From positions 1-20,414 of the forward strand of contig CAZNOO010000027.1 of NCBI GenBank assembly GCA_964574705.1: a stretch of DNA of 20,414 nucleotides, written 5' to 3'. The DNA comes from JAHIVB01 sp964574705. GTDB lineage: Bacteria; Bacillota_I; Bacilli_A; Izemoplasmatales; Hujiaoplasmataceae. This document shows, piece by piece, positions 1-7,353 of the stretch. The stretch's first letter is position 1, and each line of letters opens with the position of its first letter. The translations under genes were made by a program, and so were the position numbers. The notes under the pieces were generated by a model, which was not told the origin of the DNA, did not search any database, and worked only from the letters and a program-made list of their open reading frames with translations.

Positions 1-25
1 CCTTGAGAGCTAATCCTTTTTTCTG

Positions 26-709
26 TTAGAGTGATTGAGTATTTTTTTTAGACAAAGCTTGGTAAATGATTGTGGCAAGAGCTGATCCTAAGAGAGGGCC
101 TACGATAAAGATCCATAGTTGTTGCAACCCAATACCACCTTGCAGAATCGCAGGAGCGATAGAACGCGCTGGATTCACCGAGGTTCCTGTCAAGTGAATT
201 CCCAGTATGTGAACTAGTGTCAATGTAAATCCAATGACAAGTCCAACGATTACTACATTATCTGTTTTTGAAGTAACCCCAAGGATTGCAATGACGAAAA
301 CAAATGTAAGAATGACTTCAACAATGAGTCCAGTTAATAGTCCCATAATCCCAACAGCGGGTATGAAAGTCGTATTTACGGCATTCGCTCCTAAGTTTAA
401 ATTTGATCCTAGGATAAACCATAGTGTTAATGATGCAAGGAATGCGCCGATGATTTGAAACGTTACATAAAAACAAAAATCCTTCCAAGACAATTTCTTA
501 CTGAGTGCCATTGCAAAAGACACTGCAGGATTGATGTGACAGCCAGAGATGTTTCCAATAGAATAGGCCATCGCAACAATAGCCAAACCGAACGCGAGAG
601 CAGTAGCTGTAAAATCTCCGCTGATGACAGCGGCACCGCAACCAAATAAAACCAAAACGAAAGTGCCAATTGCTTCTGCAAAATACGAACGCAATGCAAG
701 TTTCTTCAT
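26..709 (-). CDS. aqpZ: Aquaporin Z-like water channel (MIP family)
   Basis: A 227-aa integral membrane protein that should pass water across the cytoplasmic membrane. Both MIP half-helix motifs are present: NPA at residues 60-62 (in HINPAVS) and NPA-R at 179-182 (in SVNPARS). The four selectivity-filter positions of E. coli AqpZ (F43, H174, T183, R189) match F40, H167, T176 and R182 here. This favours a water-selective channel over a glycerol facilitator, which usually has W and G at the first two positions. Six hydrophobic segments are visible. The start is taken at the ATG at 709-707 because AAGGAG lies six bases upstream of it; an in-frame ATG at 730 would put that ribosome binding site inside the gene. 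It is transcribed away from the BlaI-type regulator, alone, and its terminator would lie outside the window. No convincing promoter was found for it. Confidence 0.93.
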   Translation of the reverse strand: MKKLALRSYFAEAIGTFVLVLFGCGAAVISGDFTATALAFGLAIVAMAYSIGNISGCHINPAVSFAMALSKKLSWKDFCFYVTFQIIGAFLASLTLWFILGSNLNLGANAVNTTFIPAVGIMGLLTGLIVEVILTFVFVIAILGVTSKTDNVVIVGLVIGFTLTLVHILGIHLTGTSVNPARSIAPAILQGGIGLQQLWIFIVGPLLGSALATIIYQALSKKNTQSL

Positions 710-941
710 TTCTTTCTCCTTAGGTGGCATAGTAGATATACCACCATCAATATACCATAAGAATTGAAGATATATAAGGGCATCAATGCATGAATTTGCA
801 AATTTTTATCACTTTTTATTCGTGCTGTATTTGGATGACTTTTAAGAGTATTCTCAAGTCCAAATTCTAATCGACTAAGTGATAAAATCATACATTTTGA
901 TCGAGTTATTGAGAATGTCTATTTGAATGTTTCAAATTTTA
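710..941. other. Divergent intergenic region without a gene
   Basis: This stretch separates the aquaporin and the BlaI-type gene, which point away from each other. It is AT-rich and has open frames only as chance translations. On the minus strand GGTATAT occurs twice as a direct repeat 14 bases apart just before the aquaporin ribosome binding site. The best minus-strand promoter matches are weak. I see no RNA gene, and no dyad strong enough to call. Confidence 0.5.
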
Positions 942-970
942 TTGACAATAAAAATGATGTAGCGTATACT
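942..970 (+). promoter_or_regulatory. Promoter of the BlaI-type gene
   Basis: TTGACA (942-947), a 17-base spacer, then TATACT (965-970). This is a near-perfect vegetative sigma-70/SigA promoter, with the start of transcription expected around 977, just before the operator-like dyad. GGAGG at 1001-1005 then sets the ATG at 1010. Confidence 0.85.
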
Positions 971-978
971 TGATGTAA

Positions 979-996
979 CGACTACAAGCGTAGTCG
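979..996. promoter_or_regulatory. BlaI/MecI-like operator dyad
   Basis: A perfect inverted repeat, CGACTAC-AAGC-GTAGTCG, sits right at the expected transcription start and before the start codon. Its core TACAAGCGTA differs from the known BlaI/MecI/CopY core TACAnnTGTA at one position. Because the gene behind it begins with a BlaI-type winged helix, autorepression is the simplest reading. That is inference. Confidence 0.7.
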
Positions 997-1009
997 ATAT
1001 GGAGGCGCT

Positions 1010-2869
1010 ATGAATAATCAAATTACAATTACAAATTCGGAATGGATTATTTTGCGTGTTTTATTGACCAATTCACCTTTGGGCTCAGGAGAAATAGCTT
1101 CTATCTTAAAGGAAGAATACAATTGGAGCAATACAACCGTAAAAACATTCTTGTCTCGTCTTGTATCTAAAAAAGTAATAGCATATCATACCGAAAAGAA
1201 TGCTTTTCGTTATTTTCCATTGGTTACAGAAATGGACTATGTCAGGAATGAAACAAAATCATTTTATTCCAATCTATATGGAGGATCTGTAATTTATGAG
1301 ACAGAACACTTCCAGTTTTCAGGAGCGGGATCAAAAGACTTTATGATTAAACTAGCCGCATTACTTGAAGACAATTTTGATAGAATAACAAAAGATTTTG
1401 CCTATTCTCAAAAGCGCAAACAAAGCGTCTATATTCACTCGTCTCTTAAATTACTTCATTCAGCATTGGGATTTGAAAAGGGACCAGATTGGATGACTGC
1501 CGGATGGTCATGGGAGATCATTCATATTGCGCCTGAAGAGGCCTTCTCTGAAGGCGCTTCAGCACGAGCTGCTTTACATGTGTACTCACAACTGCTGATG
1601 AAATATCTGAATCCAAATGCACCTTTTTGGTTGGTTCAAGGCATTTCTGTTTATGAAGCAAATTGGTTAACGTATGATCAGATTAAAAAAGCAATAACAA
1701 TTGAATTTAGTCAACTTGATGAATTCAGCGTCTATCGAGTTCCAACAAATTTATATTTATTTGAAAAACAAAGAGGCTTTGAAATTACCTATACAGTAAT
1801 CGAGTATATTGTGGCAATATACGGAAAGGAAGCCATGCTTCAATTTTTAAAAACGCCAGAAAATCTTCGAAGTATTTTTAAATTATCAGAACATGATTTT
1901 TGGAATTCATGGAAAGAATCTNNNNNNNNNNNNNNNNNNNNNNNNNNNNNNNNNNNNNNNNNNNNNNNNNNNNNNNNNNNNNNNNNNNNNNNNNNNNNNN
2001 NNNNNNNNNNNNNNNNNNNNNAAGACATGAAACGGTTTATCCCCGCCGATGGAGAGGGTCGAACACTCAAGACCGATGCCATAAGTAACTCATATTTAGA
2101 GTATTATCTATTGTTTAAAGCAAATGACGACTCTTTAGACATAGTGTATTTTGATTCGAGTCGAGGAATCACAATGAATGGTACCATCAATAGAAACACA
2201 ACTCATAGTCAGGAATGGGAATCATTGCCTCCCTATGAATCAAGATTTGAAGATGGGTACGCAGTCTTAACCGTTCGTGAATTTTACCCCTATGGTTCTT
2301 ATTACATGAGCACGTTCTATAATTTTTTTGAATCCTTCTTTACGACCGTAGAAACGGAAGGGATTAACCATGTGATTTTGGATATCCGTGATAACAGTGG
2401 AGGAGATCCACGAATCACCAGTAACTTATTTTCATATCTATTGAAAACACCTCAGCCGTATTTTAGAGAAGACGCAGTAGACTTTTATCCGGGTCTAAAA
2501 CAAAATATCGTCATGGCAGAACATCATTATGATGGAAATTTGTATATTTTGATTAACGGTTTTTGTTTTTCTTCAACTGGACACTTTGTAGCGTTGCTTA
2601 AGTATCAGAATGCTGGGTTATTTATCGGCGAAGAGACCAACGGTTCGTTTATTTGTTCTGACAGTTCAAGAGATTATACTTTATCGAATACAAGACTAAC
2701 CTTCAGATCTTCAACCATGGTATGGGCAGTCGATGTCGAAGGTATGGTTTTAGGGCAAGGGATTATGCCAGATATTGAAGCACAGACGACTTTTTCTGAT
2801 TACATAGCTGGAGTAGACACCGTCATGATGACAGCAATTGCCTTAATTGAAAGCAATCTTCCATCATAA
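1010..2869 (+). CDS. BlaI/MecI-type regulator with degenerate metallopeptidase-like domain and, across an assembly gap, an S41 peptidase-like domain
   Basis: Residues 1-75 form a BlaI/MecI/CopY-type winged helix (EWIILRVLL, GEIASIL, WSNTTVKTFLSRLVSKK). Residues 95-304 look like the gluzincin-type peptidase MA fold, but the HExxH position reads HVYSQ (190-194) and the usual WLxEGxAxY reads WLVQGISVY (207-215), so both metal glutamates and the second histidine are gone; a sensing or scaffold role is likelier than catalysis. No membrane segment or signal peptide is seen. After 100 N (1922-2021) the frame continues with S41/tricorn-like motifs: ILDIRDNSGGD (456-466), NGFCFSSTGHF (516-526, candidate catalytic serine 521 or 522), IGEETNGS (539-546) and GQGIMPDIE (582-590). 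The gap is exactly 100 N, a filler convention, so its true length and the frame across it are unknown. This may be one protein or two neighbouring genes, each missing an end. GGAGG supports the start. The acetyltransferase follows after 34 bases. Confidence 0.6.
   Translation: MNNQITITNSEWIILRVLLTNSPLGSGEIASILKEEYNWSNTTVKTFLSRLVSKKVIAYHTEKNAFRYFPLVTEMDYVRNETKSFYSNLYGGSVIYETEHFQFSGAGSKDFMIKLAALLEDNFDRITKDFAYSQKRKQSVYIHSSLKLLHSALGFEKGPDWMTAGWSWEIIHIAPEEAFSEGASARAALHVYSQLLMKYLNPNAPFWLVQGISVYEANWLTYDQIKKAITIEFSQLDEFSVYRVPTNLYLFEKQRGFEITYTVIEYIVAIYGKEAMLQFLKTPENLRSIFKLSEHDFWNSWKESXXXXXXXXXXXXXXXXXXXXXXXXXXXXXXXXXXDMKRFIPADGEGRTLKTDAISNSYLEYYLLFKANDDSLDIVYFDSSRGITMNGTINRNTTHSQEWESLPPYESRFEDGYAVLTVREFYPYGSYYMSTFYNFFESFFTTVETEGINHVILDIRDNSGGDPRITSNLFSYLLKTPQPYFREDAVDFYPGLKQNIVMAEHHYDGNLYILINGFCFSSTGHFVALLKYQNAGLFIGEETNGSFICSDSSRDYTLSNTRLTFRSSTMVWAVDVEGMVLGQGIMPDIEAQTTFSDYIAGVDTVMMTAIALIESNLPS
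1922..2021. other. Assembly gap (100 N)
   Basis: Exactly one hundred undetermined bases lie inside the BlaI-type gene. A round 100 is commonly used for gaps of unknown size. The protein fusion read across it is therefore not demonstrated. The S41 part starts without the N-terminal helical region that usually precedes its core, so real coding sequence is probably missing. Confidence 0.98.
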
Positions 2870-2903
2870 ACATTTTTACGCACACTTAAGGAGATATTGA
2901 TTA

Positions 2904-3692
2904 ATGAAGAAAATTGAATTGATTGAAGTTGCCTCTGAACAGAAGAAGGAATATGGAGCTCTATTTCTAGAATTTCCTTTTTTTCACAACTATTTAGTGT
3001 ACGCTCTGGAAAACTTATCTTTCAAGATCTGGATTGATTCATATCAATATCCAAACATCTGTGTATTCTACTCGTTCCCGGCTTTTTTCTTAATGGGAGA
3101 CCCTGAAAACAATGATGTTACAAGTGTGTTAAATTTGATTGAAAAGAACAGTTGGGTCATTCCAGAAAATGAAAAATGGGAAGAACTCTTATTTTTTCGC
3201 TTTTCTAATGACATTGAAACACATCGTAGAACCAAATTTAACTCTCACTCTTTAAACATAAAGCATTTAGAAACACTAAAGAAACCTTTATCGCCGGAGT
3301 TCGAACTTGTTCAGATTGGGATTGAACAAGTAACGGACCAAAAGGGAATGTTATTTACCGATTTGCTTCAAACTTATTTTCCAACAGGTGATTTTTTAAA
3401 TCAAGGATTTGGCTATTGCATTCTTGAAAACAAAAAGATGATTGGATTTGCTGCATCAAACTACCCGATTGCTCATAATGTATTAGAAGTGTATATCAGA
3501 GTCGATTTTAATAGTGATCCAAGGCATCGCCAGCAAGGATTGGGAACGCAGTTAAGTGTTGCCTTGTTGGAATATTGTTTGAATCATAATCTTAATCCTG
3601 AATGGGATTCAGCGAATGAGATATCAGCTCACTTAGCTTTAAAACTGGGCTACGAGATTGAGCAGACCTGGAAGATGTTTCATGTTATTTGA
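2904..3692 (+). CDS. GNAT-family N-acetyltransferase
   Basis: A 262-aa soluble protein predicted to move an acetyl group from acetyl-CoA to an unknown acceptor. The GNAT core is in the C-terminal half: a strand reading ENKKMIGFAAS (175-185), the acetyl-CoA pyrophosphate-binding loop RHRQQGLGTQL (207-217, the Q/RxxGxG/A pattern), and the ending PEWDSANEISAHLALKLGY (232-250). That last motif is typical of the larger two-part GNATs in which the N-terminal half is a degenerate GNAT-like domain. TAAGGAG (2887-2893) ten bases ahead supports the ATG. The 34-base spacing from the upstream gene and the lack of a clear promoter suggest co-transcription with it. A strong terminator follows. The substrate cannot be told from sequence. 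Confidence 0.82.
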   Translation: MKKIELIEVASEQKKEYGALFLEFPFFHNYLVYALENLSFKIWIDSYQYPNICVFYSFPAFFLMGDPENNDVTSVLNLIEKNSWVIPENEKWEELLFFRFSNDIETHRRTKFNSHSLNIKHLETLKKPLSPEFELVQIGIEQVTDQKGMLFTDLLQTYFPTGDFLNQGFGYCILENKKMIGFAASNYPIAHNVLEVYIRVDFNSDPRHRQQGLGTQLSVALLEYCLNHNLNPEWDSANEISAHLALKLGYEIEQTWKMFHVI

Positions 3693-3724
3693 AGTGCTAT
3701 TTTATATTCAAGCAAATGAAGAAC

Positions 3725-3760
3725 AAAAAGTCATATTAGAAAATCTAGTATGACTTTTTT
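3725..3760 (+). terminator. Intrinsic terminator after the acetyltransferase
   Basis: Arms AAAAAGTCATA and TATGACTTTTT (11 bp, perfect) with an inner TAGA/TCTA pair, ending in a run of six T. It separates the BlaI-type/GNAT unit from the ABC exporter pair. Confidence 0.88.
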
Positions 3761-3797
3761 GCATATATCTTTTCTAAATAAAAAAATAAATTAGGTA

Positions 3798-3847
3798 TTG
3801 TGTTTTACACAGTACTATGTTATTCTAATATTGTGTAAGACACAGTA
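3798..3847 (+). promoter_or_regulatory. Promoter overlapped by twin TTGTGTNNNACACAGTA operators
   Basis: The 17-base element TTGTGTNNNACACAGTA occurs twice, at 3798-3814 and 3831-3847, 33 bases apart (about three helical turns). Each contains the dyad TGTGT-NNN-ACACA. A plausible promoter lies between them: TTTACA (3804-3809) inside copy one, a 16-base spacer, and TAATAT (3826-3831) touching copy two. Such placement is typical of a repressor blocking both polymerase contacts. The dyad does not match the TetR-type operator at 7279 or the BlaI-like dyad at 979, so the cognate regulator is probably encoded elsewhere. Confidence 0.65.
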
Positions 3848-3858
3848 AGGGTGAATCT

Positions 3859-5502
3859 ATGAATAAAATGCTACTAGAACACAAAGGGAAATTCGCATTA
3901 TACTTAATCGCTTGCTTATTCCCCGTGTTCAGAAATCTGGCACAAATCGCAATTGTATCTCTCATTTTCGAAATTGTGCAAAGAAACTCGATGAGTTTTT
4001 TCTATTCAGTACTCATCGTTGCGATCATCTATTTAATTTTAGATGGCGTCTTTTTCGTTATTTCAAGGTTGATGCGAATCTCTTATATGAGAGATATCTT
4101 GTTATCACTCAGAATCAGAGCTTTTGATAAGATTATTAAAATGAGTTACAAACAATTCAATAAACAATCCAGAGACGTATATGCCTCGAATCTGATTAAT
4201 GACATCAATACATTTGAAAACTCCTTCTTTGTATCACTAATCAATTTTATCTTTCGAATCGCCATGTATGTTTCTGTTATGGCAATCTTAGCGTTTGTCA
4301 ATTGGCAGTTAGCGCTTGTCATCTTCGGAGTTTCCATATTCGTACTAGTGATTTCGAAACTGTTTGAAAAGAAAACAGTGTCCTTGCAAAAGGAAGTTTC
4401 TTCTTCCAATGAAGACTTCACTGTGAATGTATCCAATGTCTTCACGGGTCTAGAAATCTTAAAGTTAAACAATATGGAAGAAGCTTTCTTGAAAAAGAAC
4501 AGGAAACAAATAGCGACATTGGAGGGCAAGAAGTATTCTTATAACGTGTTTACTTCATTCCAACTGAATTTCAACGCAACGATTGGATATTTTGTTTTAA
4601 TCGGGCTCATCGTTTATTTGATGTATCAAACCCAGGTTGGAGTCGGATACGGAATGATGATGCTGACAATTCAATTAGCGTCTTCCGCTATTTTCCCGTT
4701 GGTAAATCTGTTTCCACTTGTCAATGTCTTAAAGTCCTCTAAAGCAATCTATGAAAAAATTACAAACGAGGAAGTATCGGTTGAAGAAGAGGAACCGCGC
4801 AAACCATTTGTTTTCAAGGATAAGATCGATGTGAATCAGGTTAGTTTTGCATATGATCAAACACCTGTATTTAAATCAATCCATTTCTCGTTGGAAAAAG
4901 GGAAAAAGCATCTAGTCAAAGGGCCGTCCGGATCCGGGAAGACCACGTTGTTTAAACTCCTATCACATATGCTTGATGATTATGATGGAAACATTATTGT
5001 CGATGGTACAAATATGAAATTAATCTCTTCGACTTCATTCAATGAAAAAGTTTCTTATGTATATCAGGATGTCTTCTTATTTGAAGCTTCTTTAAAAGAT
5101 AACATCACCTTATTTAAACCTTATTCAGATGAAGAGGTCTTTGAAGCCTGCAAGAAAGCTGGATTGCTTGAGTTTGTGGATTCGCTTGAAAATGGAATTC
5201 ACACACTCATTTCAGAAAATGGAAAAAATCTGTCCGGAGGCGAAAGGCAAAGAGTTTCGATTGCGAGAGCCCTTTGTAAAAAGGCTGAGATTCTGTTTAT
5301 TGACGAAGCAACGTCTTCTCTGAATGAAGAACTCGGAAGACAAATAGAACAAACGATTCTGGATCTTGATTCCACTGTTATTGCGATTAGTCATAAACAC
5401 TTTGAAGGAATTACGGAACAGTACGATGTTGTGCTCGAAATCAAGGACGGATATTTGACCAAATATGATGGCCTTCAGTACTTTGCGGAGGCGTTAATAT
5501 GA
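3859..5502 (+). CDS. ABC exporter half-transporter (membrane plus ATPase domain), first subunit
   Basis: A 547-aa type I ABC exporter half: an N-terminal six-helix membrane domain (about residues 10-300) followed by a nucleotide-binding domain. The ATPase motifs are intact: Walker A GPSGSGKTT (355-363), Q-loop glutamine 403, signature LSGGERQ (458-464), Walker B ILFIDE with catalytic glutamate 483, and switch histidine 512. The D-loop reads SSLNEE, with Asn where SALD normally has Asp. It overlaps the next gene by four bases (ATGA), and the two proteins have the same layout and length, so a heterodimer is likely. Families of this kind export drugs, lipids or peptides; the substrate is unknown. 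AAGGGTGA at 3847-3854 supports the start. Expression should be controlled by the twin dyads in front. Confidence 0.92.
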   Translation: MNKMLLEHKGKFALYLIACLFPVFRNLAQIAIVSLIFEIVQRNSMSFFYSVLIVAIIYLILDGVFFVISRLMRISYMRDILLSLRIRAFDKIIKMSYKQFNKQSRDVYASNLINDINTFENSFFVSLINFIFRIAMYVSVMAILAFVNWQLALVIFGVSIFVLVISKLFEKKTVSLQKEVSSSNEDFTVNVSNVFTGLEILKLNNMEEAFLKKNRKQIATLEGKKYSYNVFTSFQLNFNATIGYFVLIGLIVYLMYQTQVGVGYGMMMLTIQLASSAIFPLVNLFPLVNVLKSSKAIYEKITNEEVSVEEEEPRKPFVFKDKIDVNQVSFAYDQTPVFKSIHFSLEKGKKHLVKGPSGSGKTTLFKLLSHMLDDYDGNIIVDGTNMKLISSTSFNEKVSYVYQDVFLFEASLKDNITLFKPYSDEEVFEACKKAGLLEFVDSLENGIHTLISENGKNLSGGERQRVSIARALCKKAEILFIDEATSSLNEELGRQIEQTILDLDSTVIAISHKHFEGITEQYDVVLEIKDGYLTKYDGLQYFAEALI

Positions 5503-7139
5503 AAAAGAAGATTCTGTATTTTAAAAACCTCTATCTTGCACTGCTGATTTTTGCACTATTTGCGTTTATCAATTTCAAACTTTCCTTTGCGTTATATGAT
5601 TTAATCAATATCGCTTTAAAAGGTCAATGGGATCTATTTTTAGATCAAGCTAAACTCGTAATGCTTTATGCAATTTTGTTGTTGCCCGTCAATCTCATCA
5701 CTTCTTTTGTTAAGAGTTTTGTGGTGAAAGATGTCATGATACACATGAAAGGCGATTATATCAAAAAAGTATTTCAAAAAAATATCAGCGAGTTTCAAAA
5801 TGATAACAATGCTTTATATGTTTCCGCATTAACCAACGATTTCAATCTCATTGAAAAGGATTATGTTGAACAGATTATCAATATGCTGGAAGGATTTATT
5901 AATTTTGCGACTTCCATTCTGATTATCTTTTTAATCAATCCATTGATTCTTTTGATTGGAATCGCAATGATTGGACTCAATGCCATCATTTCCATTCTTT
6001 CATCGAAACCCATTAAAAAACATAATAAAGAACGCTCTGAGATGATGTCAAGATATGGTGGATTTATCAAAGAAGTCCTCTCTGCTTTCCACATTATTAA
6101 AACGAATGATTTGGAGTCTCGCATTACAGATACTTATCACTCTGAAAGCAAGAAAATTCAAGATAAGAAATATATCATTGACCGAATCATGTCTTATGTA
6201 TATGCCATTCAAAACATGAACTTTGGAATCACTTTTTTAGGCCTTATGTTCTTTGTTTCATTCTTAACACTTAAAGGCATTATATTATTTTCGGGCGTTG
6301 CTGTGGTTGCGCAAAACATTGATAACATTATTGGCCCCGTAGCTCAATTTTCTGATGCGCTTCCAAGGATTTTATCTGTGAAATCTCTATTCGTTCGTAT
6401 CGAAGAAACGCTAAAGAATCAGTCTGTTTACGAAGAAACAAAATCGTTTGGCGGACTCAAAGACAAAGTCGAATTTAAAGGTGTATCCTTTGCTTACGGA
6501 GAGAATACCGTTTTGGATCATGTCGATCTAACATTTGAAAAAGGGAAAAAGTATTTGGTTGTCGGACCAAGCGGCGGAGGAAAGTCCACAGTGCTTCGAC
6601 TTTTAAGAAAGTACTTTTCTCCAAAGAGCGGCTCTATTTATATTGACGGAGTCAATCTCCAAGATATTCGGAAATTGGACTATTTTGCAAAAATTGCCAA
6701 TATCGAACAACAGATATTCCTGTTTGAAGAAACACTACGAAATAATCTTACACTCTATAAAGACTTTAGTGAAGAAGAAATTTGGGATGCGATTGACCGA
6801 GCGGGACTTCATGAATTTGTCAAATCTCAACCAGACGGCCTCGAACGTATGATCCTTGATAATGGCAAGAACATTTCAGGTGGAGAAAAAAGCCGCATTG
6901 CAATTGCGAGAGGCCTATTGAATAAAGCTGACATTATCTTCTTGGATGAGGCATTTGCTTCGTTGGATTATGCAAAGGCAAAAGAAATAGAAGAACGGTT
7001 ATTATCGTTAAAAGATGTTTCTGTTGTAAATGTTAGTCATGTGATTATTGAAGAAAACAAAGACAAGTACGACGAAATTGTCTATGTCAAGAATCAAAAA
7101 ATTACCTGCGTTCCGTCAGCGTCAGTTCAAAATAGTTGA
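5499..7139 (+). CDS. ABC exporter half-transporter, second subunit
   Basis: A 546-aa ABC exporter half, partner of the preceding one. About six membrane helices occupy residues 5-300. The nucleotide-binding domain has Walker A GPSGGGKST (356-364), Q-loop EQQIFLFEETLRNN, signature ISGGEKS (459-465), Walker B IIFLDE with glutamate 484, a normal ASLD D-loop and switch histidine 514. Both subunits keep the catalytic glutamate, so neither site shows the usual E-to-D degeneracy of heterodimeric exporters; the only asymmetry seen is the D-loop of the partner and signature differences. The start codon lies within the stop of the upstream gene (ATGA overlap), which implies translational coupling and equal amounts. 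A terminator follows after 28 bases. Confidence 0.92.
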   Translation: MKKKILYFKNLYLALLIFALFAFINFKLSFALYDLINIALKGQWDLFLDQAKLVMLYAILLLPVNLITSFVKSFVVKDVMIHMKGDYIKKVFQKNISEFQNDNNALYVSALTNDFNLIEKDYVEQIINMLEGFINFATSILIIFLINPLILLIGIAMIGLNAIISILSSKPIKKHNKERSEMMSRYGGFIKEVLSAFHIIKTNDLESRITDTYHSESKKIQDKKYIIDRIMSYVYAIQNMNFGITFLGLMFFVSFLTLKGIILFSGVAVVAQNIDNIIGPVAQFSDALPRILSVKSLFVRIEETLKNQSVYEETKSFGGLKDKVEFKGVSFAYGENTVLDHVDLTFEKGKKYLVVGPSGGGKSTVLRLLRKYFSPKSGSIYIDGVNLQDIRKLDYFAKIANIEQQIFLFEETLRNNLTLYKDFSEEEIWDAIDRAGLHEFVKSQPDGLERMILDNGKNISGGEKSRIAIARGLLNKADIIFLDEAFASLDYAKAKEIEERLLSLKDVSVVNVSHVIIEENKDKYDEIVYVKNQKITCVPSASVQNS

Positions 7140-7167
7140 TTAAGGTTTAGAATTTATGCCCTTACAC

Positions 7168-7195
7168 AAAAGATGGTTAGACACCATCTTTTTTT
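7168..7195 (+). terminator. Intrinsic terminator after the ABC exporter pair
   Basis: Perfect 10-bp arms AAAAGATGGT and ACCATCTTTT around the five-base loop TAGAC, followed by a T run to 7195. Confidence 0.9.
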
Positions 7196-7278
7196 GTTAT
7201 TCATCTGTTATTTTCTTTTGGAAAGAGCCGTTTTGATAAATCTATTCATGAAAAATCAAAAATATATTCGATATCCTA

Positions 7279-7307
7279 TTGACCAGTGCGGTCAATGAGA
7301 GTATAAT
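7279..7307 (+). promoter_or_regulatory. Promoter of the TetR/ABC-2 operon, -35 embedded in operator 1
   Basis: TTGACC (7279-7284), a 17-base spacer, and TATAAT (7302-7307). The -35 hexamer is the left arm of the first 17-base dyad, so repressor binding must exclude polymerase. Transcription should begin near 7314. Confidence 0.85.
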
Positions 7308-7333
7308 AGGCTTGAATTGACCAGAGCGGTCAA
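7279..7333. promoter_or_regulatory. Two TetR-type operators, TTGACC-AGWGC-GGTCAA
   Basis: Perfect inverted repeats TTGACC-AGTGC-GGTCAA at 7279-7295 and TTGACC-AGAGC-GGTCAA at 7317-7333, with centres 38 bases apart. The first covers the -35 box and the second lies just past the expected transcription start. TetR proteins commonly bind dyads of about this size and autoregulate, and the next gene is a TetR protein. Confidence 0.82.
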
Positions 7334-7353
7334 CGACTATGGGGGTGATGCTA

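Noticed and set aside
706..891. Minus-strand open frame of 61 codons upstream of the aquaporin gene
   Set aside because: It overlaps the aquaporin start region, has no ribosome binding site or recognisable composition, and fills a normal promoter region.
3798..3847. Rex operator (TTGTGNNNNNNCACAA) ahead of the ABC exporter pair
   Set aside because: The half-sites TTGTG and CACAG are five, not six, bases apart and the last base does not match, so the Rex pattern is not met.
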